64,000 bases of DNA from contig NC_084929.1 of the NCBI RefSeq assembly GCF_958298935.1, positions 29,081,501 to 29,145,500 of the forward strand, written 5' to 3'. Made by a program: the position numbers and the translations under genes. The notes under the pieces were generated by a model. It ran no database searches, was not told where the DNA came from, and was given only the letters and a program-made list of their open reading frames with translations. Source of the DNA: Phragmites australis. Taxonomy: Eukaryota; Streptophyta; Magnoliopsida; Poales; Poaceae. This document shows, one piece after another, positions 32,617-44,299 of this stretch (position 1 is its first letter; each line of letters opens with the position of its first letter).

Positions 32617-35600
32617 CTACAAATCAACATCTAGCAACGGCATTTTCCAGTAATTCCAGGAATTGTAGTCTTCCTGCACAGCATGATCACTGATAATCAG
32701 CACAAGAAAATAACCAAAGGGCCTTTAAATCATCACATGCAACTATGCAAGTAGAATGCTACCACTCTATTTGGTCTTAAAAGAGTAATCTGCATAAATA
32801 AATGCCAGGAAGCTACAAACTAGGGGTGCGGCTATATATATTATATATGGAAACAAAAGAGAAAAAGAGGACCATGTAGTTTTAAGTGGCCTTTTATCTG
32901 TGTGTAGAAATGTAATTGTACTGTAAATGTAACTGATTGCAGTACTGATGTACATGGAATCAACTGTTATCTAATGTACAAAAAAACATTGGTTAATCAA
33001 TACTTGGCAGGCAGTACGTTCAAATATCTAACTAGTGCAACTTTCCTGTGGTACTTGGAAGAGACTAAGGGCCCGTTTGGTAGGGTTCTGAATTCTCGCA
33101 AAAACGTTTCGATTCTAGTTTCTCCTTGGACACGTTTATCGGGTGAATCAGAATCACTTTGTACAATGGTTTGGCTAGTTGGATAGATTCTAATGCTCGA
33201 GATGATGGTAGTTGTAAATGTGAAGGAAGTGATTCAGAAACGGGAGAAATCATATTTTGCCTGTTTCTCCCTCACAGTGTAAAAAAAGAGAAACACTTCT
33301 CCCGTTTTGGATTTGAATCACATGCTAAAAGCACCGTTTGGTAGGGATTCGACTGATTCTGGCCAGAATCAAAAACGTTTCTCGCATCCAAACGTACCAA
33401 AATTCCTGCATCTAAACGTAACAAAATAAAATTGATGGAAACCACTAAGTCTTTATCCAAACCCAACAAATGAGTTTTTTTGTTAGGTATTTAATGATTT
33501 ATTATGTTCTTAGTATGCATCATTCCAGTCTATGCCTGAGGAGAAAGCAAAGTACTACTAAGCAGCTAGGAGTGACAGATCACCTGCTCAACCAGAGTTG
33601 TTGGAGGAAACATGTCGTTGACAAGGGTATGTAAGGAGGTATAAGATTTTACATCAACAGAACTGTTGATGGCCACTTCTCCCTGCAAGCCCACGGGATA
33701 TGACTCAGACACAACTATACAAACATAATATTAATGACTATGACGTGTGTAATAGAGATACCTTTGGGTTGATGATAAAAATCTTGCCTTTAGGAATTCC
33801 CATCTTCTTGTAACTAAGCTCATCAGTGTCTCTGTTGCCAAACCCAGCATAAAATGGATTGTAGTCGGAAGGAAAAAGTGCTTTAATGTCCTGCCAAAGA
33901 ACAAAACTTACACATGAAATAAAGCACAGGTCATAGTACTGCCATGGAGTTTCAGATCTCAGGAGGACTTAGAAAAACTTGCATTCAATCTGTCATGAGT
34001 ATCAAACCAAAAAGTGGAACTGCCTACAAGAAAAATACCTCCAGACACGCAATCTTGAACTCATGTGGCGCTCTCCGTATAACTGAGAAAAGCAGAGGAA
34101 TACTAGATCATGCTAGAGACAATAATATTAGCATTAAACCATCAACAGCTAATTTTCTAGGATGAACCAGAGGACGAGGACGCAATACTGATCATTCTAG
34201 TAAACTTCAGTCAACCAATATGGCAAATCAATTGGCCCAAGTCATAGTAAGCAAATTATGTAAGGATCCAACTGTTAACAGATTGTGTTACCTTCTCGGT
34301 AGAGTGACGGAAACAAACCATCAGGTGAAATTACAACAGGTCCATTGGGCAATGCTTTCCCATCCTGCAAAATTGGAGAGAACTATCATTTGTCCACTGT
34401 ATAATTAAGAATATAAAGTAGAAATAAGTTAGCAACATCACTGCACTTGTACCACGCATATGCTTTAGGTGACTAAAAGTTAAAAACCATGTGCTAGAAG
34501 ACAGCAACAAATAGAATTGTTATTTTACCTGTTTTAGATTGAAGAGGAAGTTCTTTGTTAGATATGCCTGGACAATTGCTCTAGCACTAAGGAACAGTAG
34601 TTGATACCCGTTTTCCTGGTTGGGAAATAAAAGGTTGTCATAGACATAAGTGCAAAATTGGGTGTAATGCCACCCAGGACAATGAAAGAATAGAAAATGA
34701 TTTTTTATTAAAAAAAGTTGGTGCATCATACCTTTATTGCAGAAAAAAGTCGAGCGACACCAAACTGACTCCAATCTCGTCCAACCAAAGGCATGACCTG
34801 ACCCAACACATCAGACCTGAAAAATGTAACATTAAGTATCCACATTCAACGATTTTGGTTATTTACAGCAGAACAGCATGTGTATCAACTGCACACTGCA
34901 GAGGAAAATGATGTGGTAAAGCAAAGAATTTCTAGGATAGAACTGATGTTGCATTCAGTCAGTTGTGCCAAGTCCAGGGCAGCCTTGATTTGCTCAGTGA
35001 CAGTTTCAGATGAAAAGCAACTGTTGAAAATGCATCAACCTTACAGGCCATGGGACAGTCCAGGCTAATGAGATAATCAATGGACTCAAATCACCAGTTA
35101 TGAAACAAAGCTAGCATGGCAAACATCAAAATGAAAGTAAATTTAATTATTTATTTTTGTCAATAAAAATAGAAACGCGTGGCATTGTCACTCAACATAA
35201 TTTTGAAGCAGTCTGTGTTTATTCGCAAAGCCCCATTATACCTACTGATGTTTCTAAGCTACTCAAGCAAAGTGCAGGGGAATCATAAAGGAGGAATGGG
35301 GGAACTGTGAACATTACCTTGTTATGGTGCCATCGACATCAGATATCACAATTTTAGCATTCCATTTCCACAAGTAAATATGTGCATCAACCTAGTAAAA
35401 AATCAGATTTAATATATAATCCCAAAATGAGATGAAATAGTTAAGAAATAGAGGCATAAACCTGTTGCTTCCCAAGAACTCTGGTGCAGAAGCTAAAGGT
35501 CACCAAGTTTTGGCCCTCCTTCAGATTTAAAGATGCCACTTGTTCACTAGTGGGAATTAAAGTCCGTACAAATTGCTTTCTCGGTGACTGGTTTTTATTG

Positions 35601-37812
35601 TTCTCCGGAGCTTGCTCATCCATTGGACTCAAAACAGTCTCTGTGTCAAGGAAAATGTCCTCAGAAGAATCACTGTTACTGCGCTGAAGGGATCTCGATA
35701 TCCGAAAGGGAATGGGCCAAAGCCTCCATCTCCGGCTTGCGGAAGACATTCCAAGAGAATCTTCTCTTGAACTGGGTGTTTCCGGACATTCAACTGGAAT
35801 AGCATCAATGGGTTCTATGGAAAAGTTTGGACCAAATACAGCCTTCCCAAGAATAATATGAGAAACTTTACTCCATGGGAAATACTTATTGTCAACTTTG
35901 ACAATAAGGTTTGCATTTTTTATGATCGATGGTCCAGATGACTTGAAATCCTCCTCACAGACAAGATGCTGTTGAAAGACTTCCTCGGCAGATTCTCGAC
36001 CCATACCCGGCCGTAACATGTTCCCACAAAGAGAAATCTCCATCCCTACCAGTGCACATCAAAGCAGAACAATAAGACACTATCTTTAAGAAATAAGAAT
36101 AATATGAAACCTGACGTGTGCTTACCCAAGACCTTCTGTAAGTGAGAAGGCTCTTCTTTATTTTGTTCCTCTTCAACTTCTGAGTGCTCCGGAATGCTCC
36201 CCAGTTTGTCTTTATCACTGCTAGCCGTGGATGACTGTAATCCATCAGATTTACCAGCCTCAGTTTCAGCAGAGGCAATGTCCTTGCTCCTACCATGAGA
36301 ACCTCCTTCATGGGACAAGTCAGATTCCTTGCCATAATGAGAAGAACTCTCTTTGCTTTGTGTCCTTATATCTTCTGAAGTAAATGCAGAAATATCCACG
36401 GCCTCCTGCAATGGATCATCTTGATCAAAGTAAGAAGTTTTACTTTCATCTTCCCCCAGATCTGTTTCAACAACAGAACGGTTACCCAAACCAAGCTCAG
36501 AATCCCTCTGATGATCAGATTCAGGAGAAAATAGTTCGGTTCCTGAATCCCCGTCATTTATTTGTGATGTTAGATCCAAGCAGCTTTTAAAAGTGTCATA
36601 TTTACCAAAACTAGCACCAGGGCCCTCCAACTCAATGTCGTCGTTGCTGAGATCACAATCCTCATCCTTTTTAGCTGGGGACTTGCAATCCTTGGCTTTT
36701 TCAAGCACTGGGACATCACAAGACTCATCTTCATTGGTAAAGGGTTGATGATCCTCATCATTGTTCTCTGAGATATCATGAGTCACATGTTCATTGGTCA
36801 AGGGTTGATAACCAGCAACATTGTCCCCTGAGACACCAATCGACTCATCTTCACTGGTCAAGGGTTGATAACCCACATCATTGTTCCCTGACCTTGACAC
36901 ATCCTGAGGCTCATCTTCATTTGTAGACACAACGTGGGCTTCATCTTCATTAACTGACACATGGAGCACTTCTTCATTTACAGACACATGGAGTGCTTCA
37001 TCTTCACCAACTGAGATGTGATGTGACTCATCCTTCTCAATTGATACCTCCTCACGCTCTTCCAAAACCTCAAACTGATGTCCAGAATCAAACTTAACCT
37101 TTTCCTGCGATATGTATAAATCACCTATAATGCCAGCTTCCCACACCTCATCACTGCGACTGAAGTCCCCACTAGAGCTCTGCCCAGGTCCCAAATGGAA
37201 CTGCGGATCACTTAACTGCACATCCTCCGTACCCTCCTCTGTTGAAGAAATGGGTGCAGTGAGCACATGCCCGTCCACACTAACCAGAACCACCTCCGAA
37301 TTTACCCCATCAGCTTGTTTTGGTAAATCTTCCGCTTCCTCCAACCTACCATAACCATATGACTCAAACTCCTCTCCGGTTTGCTTCTCCTGATGCTCCA
37401 CATTCAACTCTTGGCTACCCAACCTGTCACAAGGACCAATGTAAAGGTCCCCATCACTCTTACTACGAGCTGGAGGTTCAGGCTCATTGATAGCTTCTTC
37501 TTCTTCTGAACCTGTTGTGGAGTCTTCACTGCCAGGCACAAGCTCACGCATGAAATAGGCTTGGCCGGAGTTGTCGAGCAGCATGTGAAATCTGGCATCC
37601 ACGCCATTGACAGTGATGGTCACAACCTTCTCAGTGCCCTTGAGCACGCCCTGGAACTTGCCAAAACGGACATACCATGGTGTGCTGCGGTAGGAACCAT
37701 CAGGCTGCTCAACTGCGATGATGTCGACCGCACCACCAAATGGGTGGAAGGGCGTCGCAACGGAATACACTCCCTGCGAGATCAGGGACCCAAACCGTCC
37801 CACAACGTTCAT
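32617..37812 (-). CDS. PAH: Phosphatidate phosphatase, lipin/PAH family, 972 aa, ten coding exons
   Basis: The enzyme dephosphorylates phosphatidic acid to diacylglycerol (Mg2+-dependent) at the ER and restrains phospholipid synthesis and ER membrane growth. Coding exons, in transcript order: 37812-36126, 36045-35462, 35391-35318, 34816-34732, 34615-34529, 34364-34292, 34082-34039, 33890-33762, 33682-33584 and 32673-32617. All introns are GT-AG, and the joined frame is 2,919 bases without a stop. N-LIP domain at 1-97 ([20 protein letters not shown]...). A long acidic, Ser-rich middle includes repeated [15 protein letters not shown] units (about 250-350). The C-terminal HAD/LNS2 domain begins near 755 with catalytic DVDGT at 775-779. 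The last exon ([18 protein letters not shown]) lies beyond a 910-base intron; reading past the ninth exon would give a wrong end. The family's usual length is about 900-970. Confidence 0.95.
33070..33400. repeat. MITE-like insertion in the last PAH intron
   Basis: It begins gggcccgtttggtagggttc, a frequent grass MITE end. A second gcaccgtttggtagggatt unit at 33332 pairs with cgcatccaaacgta at about 33385-33399. Internal ctcgcaaaaacg near the left pairs with aaaaacgtttctcg near the right. It explains the unusual length of this intron. Exact ends are uncertain. Confidence 0.5.
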
Positions 37813-37814
37813 AT

Positions 37815-38342
37815 CTGCAGAAGCCCTCGATCACCACGCATCAAACACTCACCAATCCAGACCCTGGTTGCTCGATTCGTCCAATTTCTCCATCAATTCT
37901 GTAATTAATGGATAAAAAAAGGATTCTCAGTAAAAAAAAAACCCTAGTTGTTTGATGAGCGAAAATTGTTTTCTCGGTGATCTCTCCAGCGCTTTAACGA
38001 TAAACTCTATAAAAATACTGCTGTAAGCTAATTCTATAATATATTCGAACAAAAGTTGCTCCAAAAATTCGAAGTCTCGGGGAACATTTCCCAAACCCTA
38101 ACTGCTGGATTAGTCAAATTATTTCGTCGATTCGGGCAATACAAGGGAGCGGAAGCTACAGCTTCCAAGCGGAGCAAATTCCACAGACCTCCCAATTCCA
38201 AAACTAAAACAGCTGCCTAATTTAAAAGGAAAAATCAGCAAAATCTCGCCACAAACAGCAAGACGAACCCGATTTCTCCCGGGGAAATGGGGATTGACGC
38301 CAAATCGGATTGGATCCCAATGGGGAGGGACCTGGAACTCAC
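37815..38342 (-). other. 5'UTR intron of PAH
   Basis: Donor CGCG/GTGAGT at 38342 and acceptor TTCTGCAG/AT at 37815 place the start codon two bases into the second exon. Leader introns just before the ATG are common in plant genes and often boost expression. Confidence 0.7.
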
Positions 38343-38473
38343 CGCGAAACCGCGCGATTCGGCGAGATCGTTCCAGAAGCTTCTGGCACCTTCGAGACGC
38401 TACCCGCTGCGAACCGTCCCCGTCGATGATGGCGAGGTTGGAATTGGGGACGGCCGGCTGTTGGGAGGAGACA

Positions 38474-38479
38474 TTTATA
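38474..38479 (-). promoter_or_regulatory. TATA box of PAH
   Basis: TATAAA on the minus strand (within ATATAAATGT), about 130 bases upstream of the leader-intron donor. Transcription would start near 38445, giving a non-coding first exon of about 100 bases. Confidence 0.55.
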
Positions 38480-38619
38480 TGGGTGAGCCCTCCATTCGCA
38501 CGCGCAGGCGAGACTTGACGAGCAGCGAGCGCACATGGGACATCCCAGCGCCACGCGAACCGCTGGATGCTGAAGACACTGACATGTGGGACAAGTGACT
38601 CTCTGGACCCACGTGCCAT

Positions 38620-40142
38620 TGAGCTATATCAGTGCATGTGATTGAGAGCTGGGAGCGAAATAAAATGCCGCTACATGCTGTTGGCGTCTCAGCCTGTGTC
38701 GCGATTCTATTTTTTCACGGGAAAGGCATGCTAAGAAGACCCGAGAAATCCGGGTCATGTGAGGCTGGCCGGTGGGCCAATAGGATTTACGCGACGTGGA
38801 GCCCACGTGTCGCACACTCGTACCATAATAGTTTAAGAAGATTATATTTTATGGGAAACAATTAATCTCACGAGCACCTCTTCGACTACTATCGTCTTAA
38901 CTAATTAAAAAATCTATTAAATTTAAATAATGTATCTACTTTTATCATTACTTTGTTAACTGCTATAGATAAAAGACTCGTTTTACTTTGAAAATAAAAA
39001 AATCAGGAGAAAAATTAACTGATAAACTTTTTCATTTTTTTTAATCACTTCTAAAATCAAATTACGAGCGACACTTACATAACATATCCATAATTCTATC
39101 CCTTATATTTGATATCACAGAGTCTAATATTTATCTTTTTATTATAATTTACAAATACTTAGGTACTGGTCAATAGATAAAGAGAAGGCTGCTTGCTGCT
39201 GTCTTTGTAGTTGTCGAGCCGCACCCACCAATTCAAAGTCATCATACCTTCGAAATGACAACTTCACCCTTGGCAGATGACATCGTTTACTAACCGTTGA
39301 GTCGATGTCTCTTTAAAAATTCCTTTTCATACTTGGCACTGTTTCATTCATGAATCCCCAAGTCCCCTGCCACCATAGCTGCTTTCTTGCTTCTGGTGGG
39401 CGCAGCGGCACCGGAGCCCTTCGCTCTTCTCCGCTGCTGCTACTGCTAGCATTCCTCGTTTCATCGGTGTCCTCGCCGTTGTTGTCAACGGCATCTTTGC
39501 TGTGGCCCTCACCGCTGCTACCCCGCTCCTCCATCCGTGCTGTTGCTATTGCGCGCTACTTATCTCCAGCTACTAGCTCTTCTTCGCCCCTGCCTAAAAA
39601 AATAGTTTGGCTCGACTCGTTATGCTCGCGAGCCAGCTCGTTTGGCTATCGATGACGTGAACAGCGGTTCGCGATGACGCCAAATAGCCGAGGTGGATGG
39701 GGATCTAGATGGCCGATAGCACGAATGTCATGGACGACCGGCAGGGGACTGAGAATTGCTGTGGACAGAGGATGATGTTGTCGATTCAACGCTCACCGAG
39801 TCACAGACTATGGGAGAATAGAAATAGGATGTTGCATTAGGGTTCCTAGGAGTGGGGGTATATATTTGGTTATACAAATGGGCTACTGGGTCTGAGCTGC
39901 ACAATGTTCTATGGATTGCCTCCTAGCTCATTTGGCTTGCGAGCCAGCTCGTTATCTAAACGAGCTAAATTCTAGCTCAACTCCGCTCGTTATCTAAACG
40001 AGCCGAACCGAGTTAGACACAAGCTAAGCTAGCTCACGAGCTTCAAATATTTCGTCCAGCCCTATAAAATTGCTCCGCGTGCAGAGACCCTTGGCTGATA
40101 ATTCGATGTGTACCTGGATTAGTGATACCCCGGTTGGCTTAG
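38620..40142. other. Intergenic DNA with a decayed hAT-like end
   Basis: No gene recognised; an open frame at 39350-39655 is Ser/Leu-rich low complexity. 39600-40072 is full of gctcg/cgagc words, and its right edge (complement tagggctggacgaaatat) looks like a grass hAT end. The matching left end was not found. Confidence 0.35.
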
Positions 40143-40305
40143 GGCATCTTCAGCAGCACTGGAATCCAGTGCTACGGTGATGTGGATATCCAGTATTACA
40201 GTGCTACTTTGAGGGCCGACTGTCATCTCCAACAGCACTGGTATCCAATTGAACAGTAATACGACAGGGGGTTGGGTACCTCAAATTTGGGGTACTATCT
40301 CTCCT
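40143..40305. repeat. Left half of a MITE interrupted by Copia element 2
   Basis: It begins gggcatcttcagcagcac and contains catctccaacagcact. It stops at the target duplication CTCCT; the family sequence resumes after the retrotransposon at 43736 with tattactgttcactgaggct, matching 1-176. Confidence 0.6.
40301..40305. repeat. Left 5-bp target duplication of Copia element 2
   Basis: CTCCT, identical to 43731-43735. Confidence 0.9.
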
Positions 40306-40598
40306 TGTTGGAATATGTGTTGAATATATGTACATAGTATGTTACAGATAGACTTGAGTTGTAATTGGGTGGGACTAGTATTAGAGTTGTAGTCGAACTT
40401 CTAATTCCGGGCCTTTAAATAGAAGGCATCACCGTTGTAATCAATGGCAAGACTGAAATAGTTAGGGAGGAGCGCCCGTAGTCATGCCCCAAGGATGTAA
40501 GCAACTTGGCCGAACCTCGTTAAAAAACATTGTGTCTTGTGTGTTGATTTTGTGCTTGGCCTGATGATCCTGATGATGCTTTCGCTAAAATCCTAACA
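40306..40598 (+). repeat. 5' LTR of Copia element 2
   Basis: Starts tgttggaatatgtg and ends aatcctaaca, 293 bases. Compared with the 3' LTR it carries an extra 11 bases near position 15, an apparent local duplication of the ttgaatatatg type. Confidence 0.9.
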
Positions 40599-40600
40599 AG

Positions 40601-40613
40601 TGGTACCAGAGCC
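40601..40613 (+). promoter_or_regulatory. Primer-binding site of Copia element 2
   Basis: TGGTACCAGAGCC, one mismatch from the usual initiator tRNA-Met complement TGGTATCAGAGC, two bases after the LTR. Confidence 0.8.
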
Positions 40614-42123
40614 ATGAAAGAAAGATCAAGGGAAGACACGAGGATATGTTCCACACTGTGCAAGGCTTGCACGGGTTCGGGGAAGGATGGCACAAGGTGG
40701 AGCATGGCGGCGAACGATAACTCAATCGGTGGGTTCAGACACTTCGAGCGTGGCGGCTTGAACCGTCCAATGGGTTGTATCAACGGGGATTCGTCCAGAC
40801 ATGGAGATCAGGTTGATGGCGGCTGGGAGCTGCTGTTCGATAGGGGTCGGTCAGACATGACGGCCAGGTTCGATGGTGCAGCTGGAAGACGTCGTGGACA
40901 AGGCGGCAGTTTCAACTCACGGTCTGATTGACGGGCGGTCAATCCAGATCGGAGTGGCTGTTGTTGGCTTAAGGTGGAGTAGCGATGGCGATGGTGAAAG
41001 CCATGGTGGACTTCGGAGGTTGTTGGAAGTGTTGAGAGTTGCAACACGATGGTGCGAGGTGTCTGACATCGTGCGGTCGGTGGGTGAGGACGGCCAAGTG
41101 ATGCGCGGTGCTCTGCAAGTCTACATGCTATACATGCGTTTGGGTGTCCGTCACAGTCAACTTGCACTGTGGCTGCTTGGCCGGACGCGATGCGTGATGG
41201 CAGGTTACGCGGAGGCAAGGCCGTGCAGGTCGCATGTGGCTGCGAGCTGATAGAAATACAGAGTCAGATACGGGAGCCTGTCTCGCAGTGGAGTTGCATG
41301 GGCTTAGGTGATGTGCGTGTTCTAGCAAAGCATGCATGCATATGGGATTAAAATATTGCATGGGCTTAGGTGATGTGCATGTTCTAGCAAAGCATGCATG
41401 CATATGGGATTAAAATCTTGCATGGTGATTCGGCTGGAGTTTGCATGCGGCTTTGGATAAGGCTGAGACGGTCCGGAGCTCCAGGAGATTCGTGCGTGTG
41501 GCGGACGGAGACGGCTGGTGCTGCTTGCGTGCGGGCGCAGGACGTGGAGAGCACTCGGGGCTAGGTAGGAGGCGTTCGGCGCTGGCTCGGTGCGGTGGGC
41601 CCAAGCACGTGCATGCGAGAAGCAGGCGTGTAGGAGTTTCGGTCGACTAGAGAATCGTGCGCATGTCGGAGTTGTCGTCCGGTTGACGTACATGGTTTGG
41701 AGTCCATGAGTGCTGGTGAGAAACCGTGCCGGAGACGTTGTCTTGGATCGGTCGATGGCCGGGTAATAAAAGGAACCGAGGGGATATGTTGTGCCATGCA
41801 ACAGAGGTAGCGCAAAGGCAACCAAAGAAGTAGAAGTTCACGGGGATTGAAATCAGGTTGTTCGTGAACCGTTTTTTTCGGTTGACGGTGAACAGCGGGC
41901 GGCGATCAAGCGGGTCAGCTTTGTCTTGTGCAAGCAGCGTGATTGTCGACGGAGCTTGAGAGCGGTGGATCGTGCACGGGCGGTGTACGAGGCGGGCGTA
42001 CGCGTGGTTCGGCGTGTGCATGGCCGTGCGTCCACGCGGGGCGCAAGTACGAGTGTGCGGAGGCGCGTTCAGCACACATGAGGTACACGTGAGCGGGATT
42101 CAACGGTATGCGGCAATAGGCAG
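40614..42123. other. Long GC-rich leader of Copia element 2
   Basis: Between the primer site and gag lies 1.5 kb with discontinuous open frames in several phases, none resembling a known protein. It includes the 62-bp tandem repeat at 41296. It could be a non-coding leader or a decayed captured sequence. Confidence 0.5.
41296..41425. repeat. 62-bp tandem duplication in the leader
   Basis: Two copies of a 62-bp unit (41296-41357 and 41358-41419) starting gcatgggcttaggtgatg, followed by the first bases of a third. Each unit contains the palindromic word gcatgcatgcatatg. Confidence 0.9.
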
Positions 42124-43218
42124 ATGGCGTCGATGGCGTCCAAATTCGAGGTGATGAGATTTGATAGGACTGGCAACTTCGGCCTTTGGCAAACAAGATT
42201 CGAGGACTTGCTAGTGCAGCAGGGGATCCTGAAGGCTCTTAGCGACAAGAAGCAAGTCACGGTAGATGATGACAAGTGGGAAGAGATGCAAGCACAAGTG
42301 ACGGCGACAATAAGGTTGTGTCTCTCCGATCAGATCATGTACCATGTCATGGATGAAACATCACCTAAGAAGATTTGGGATAAATTAGATGATCATTTCA
42401 TGTCCAAGACATTGACTCGGAAGCTGTATCTGAAGCAAAAACTATATGGGCTGAAGATACAGGAGGGGTCAGATCTTGCTGAGCACGTAAACGTCTTTAA
42501 TCAAGTTGTCGCTGATCTTGTGAAGGTAGAGGTGACAATTAATGATGAAGACAAGGCGATTATTCTTCTGTGTTCCTTGCCAGGGTCTTATGAGCACTTG
42601 GTCACAACACTGACGTATGGTAAAGAGACGGTCAAAGTGGATGATATTCTTGCGGCGTTGTTTGCTCATGAACAAAGGAGGAAGAACAATGTTGGTGAGA
42701 GTTCATCTGGAGATACTTTTTTCGTCAAAGGTGATCGAGGTAGGGAGACTGATAAGAAAAAGAAGAAGAGGGGGCCAAAATGCTATAAATGCAAGGATTA
42801 GGGACATGTAAGGAAAGATTGTCTAGAACTGAAGAAGGGCGTGGCAAATATTGTGGTTTCTAAGAAAGATGACTCGGATAGCGATGGTGTTCTTCTCGCG
42901 CTATCAAGTGAAAAGTCTTGTGATGAAGCATGGTTGTTAGATTCGGCAAGTTCACATCATACAACATCAAACAAGGAGTGGTTCTCTTCATACTCTAAAG
43001 AAGATTTTGGTCTTGCTCGCTTGGGAGATGACACGGGTTACCGTGTTACGGGAGTCAGCAATATCAAATTGAAGATGTATGATGGACAAGAAGTGCTACT
43101 TGAGGGTGTGCGGCATGTGTCGGGACTTAGGAAGAATCTAATATCGCTTGGATTTCTGTATAGAGAAGGTTGGTTGTATCAGGCAATGTCAGATAAGAAG
43201 ACCTTGAATGTGATGTAG
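42124..43218 (+). pseudogene. Copia gag-protease with one internal stop
   Basis: The frame starts at ATG 42124 with a UBN2/DUF4219-type gag (FDRTGNFGLWQTRFEDLLVQ...). It continues through LSDQIMYHVMDETSPKKIWDKL and KLYLKQKLYGLKIQEGSDL to a zinc knuckle CYKCKD-stop-GHVRKDC. The TAG at 42799-42801 sits inside the CX2CX4HX4C knuckle; the same frame continues to a Copia protease with active-site region WLLDSASSHHTTSN and LEGVRHVSGLRKNLISLG. It ends at TAG 43216-43218, in the pre-integrase region. The single stop separates gag from protease almost exactly. Confidence 0.85.
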
Positions 43219-43448
43219 GATGGCAAGACTGTGATGATAGATGAGAAGACATGAGGTCATCAGTACAAGCTGAAAGGTGAAGTCATGGAGGTGGGAGTTG
43301 CAAATTTTGCGGAATACATTCTTGGCAGCGAGGCATCCTTGTCGGACTGTTCAGGATGAGCAGTGGAGATAGACGGTTCAAGTCTAGGTGCATGGAGGTT
43401 CACACATAGCGGACTCAAGTTGGCGTGCATATTCGTCAAGGTGGAGTT
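43219..43448 (+). other. Truncated end of the Copia 2 interior
   Basis: Remnants of the pre-integrase region (GHQYKLKGEVMEVGVA) run with stops into the sequence before the 3' LTR. The whole pol downstream part is missing, replaced by about 150 bases ending in a weak purine tract (aaggtggag). Confidence 0.6.
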
Positions 43449-43730
43449 TGTTGAAATATGTGTACATAGTAGGTTATAAATAGACTTGAGTTGTAATTGG
43501 GTGGGACTAGGATTAGAGTTGTAGTCGAACTCTTAATTGCGGGCCTTTAAATAGAAGGCACTACCGTTGTAACCAATGGCAAGACTGAAACAGTTGGGGA
43601 GGAGCGCCTGTAGTCATACCCCGAGGATGTAGGTAACTTGGCCGAACCTCGTTAAAAAATATCGTGTCTTGTATGTTGATTTTGTGTTTGGCTTGATGAT
43701 CCTGATGATACTTCCGCTAAAATTCTAACA
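43449..43730 (+). repeat. 3' LTR of Copia element 2
   Basis: Starts tgttgaaatatgtg and ends aattctaaca, 282 bases, followed directly by the CTCCT duplication. Confidence 0.9.
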
Positions 43731-43735
43731 CTCCT
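43731..43735. repeat. Right 5-bp target duplication of Copia element 2
   Basis: CTCCT, matching 40301-40305. Confidence 0.9.
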
Positions 43736-43870
43736 CTCCTTATTACTGTTCACTGAGGCTGGTATGTGGGTTTGAAAGGAGGATGAGAGTAATAGAAAAT
43801 AGGAAATAGAGTAGCTGTTGGAGATAGAAAAAATAGATGAAGGTTATCAGTGATAGATCCAATATTAAAA
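43736..43870. repeat. Right half of the MITE interrupted by Copia element 2
   Basis: It resumes with tattactgttcactgaggct and tagctgttggagatag, parallel to 1-176. Together with 40143-40305 it reconstructs one small TIR element. Confidence 0.55.
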
Positions 43871-44020
43871 TGTAGGATAGATATCTAATTAGATTTTTTT
43901 ATTTTTTAATGAATCGGAAGCTATATCATATACTAAATTAAATTTAGATCCGATTAGTCTCAAACCTATTTGATAGAAGTCCACCGCTAAAGATCATTGA
44001 CTTGTTCTTTACACGTTATA

Positions 44021-44290
44021 AGATCATCTTCAACGGTTTCCTTTCAGGGATCAAAATCACTTCACGACGGGATTTTCGTTCTCTTCAGCGTTCCAACGGT
44101 TTTTCTTCACGGTTCCCGTCACGAAGGGGTTCCCAGGGTCATTCCCTCCAGGACGGGATTCTCTCTCCTTTTCATTCGCGATTCTCCTCGAAGGAAAGCT
44201 GTTGTAGATGAGAGAAAATAAAGAGAATGAGAACAGAAAAAGGAATTAGAAAAAAAATAAAATGAAAAAAATATAGTTGGAGATGATCTA
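44021..44290. mobile_element. MITE with 14-bp terminal inverted repeats
   Basis: Left end agatcatcttcaac pairs with right end gttggagatgatct (one mismatch). The left part has ggtttcctttcaggg, aaaatcacttcacgacggga and cattccctccaggacggga words, shared with the inverted relic at 16440-16605. It has no coding capacity. Length is about 270 bp; the target duplication is unclear. Confidence 0.65.
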
Positions 44291-44299
44291 AGAAGAAGA

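Larger units (their letters stand above)
40306..43730 (+). mobile_element. Copia-type LTR retrotransposon 2, gag-protease only
   Basis: LTRs at 40306-40598 and 43449-43730 (TG...CA), a tRNA-Met primer site directly after the first, and an exact CTCCT duplication outside. The interior has an unusually long 1.5-kb leader, then gag and protease, and stops soon after: integrase, reverse transcriptase and RNase H are missing. The LTRs differ by an 11-base indel and roughly two dozen substitutions, mostly transitions. It must rely on other Copia elements for reverse transcription and integration. Confidence 0.92.

Noticed and set aside
33070..33400. An extra PAH exon in the long last intron
   Set aside because: The sequence has MITE-type gggcccgtttggta ends and inverted words. 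The exons on either side already join in frame to give the family-typical C-terminus.
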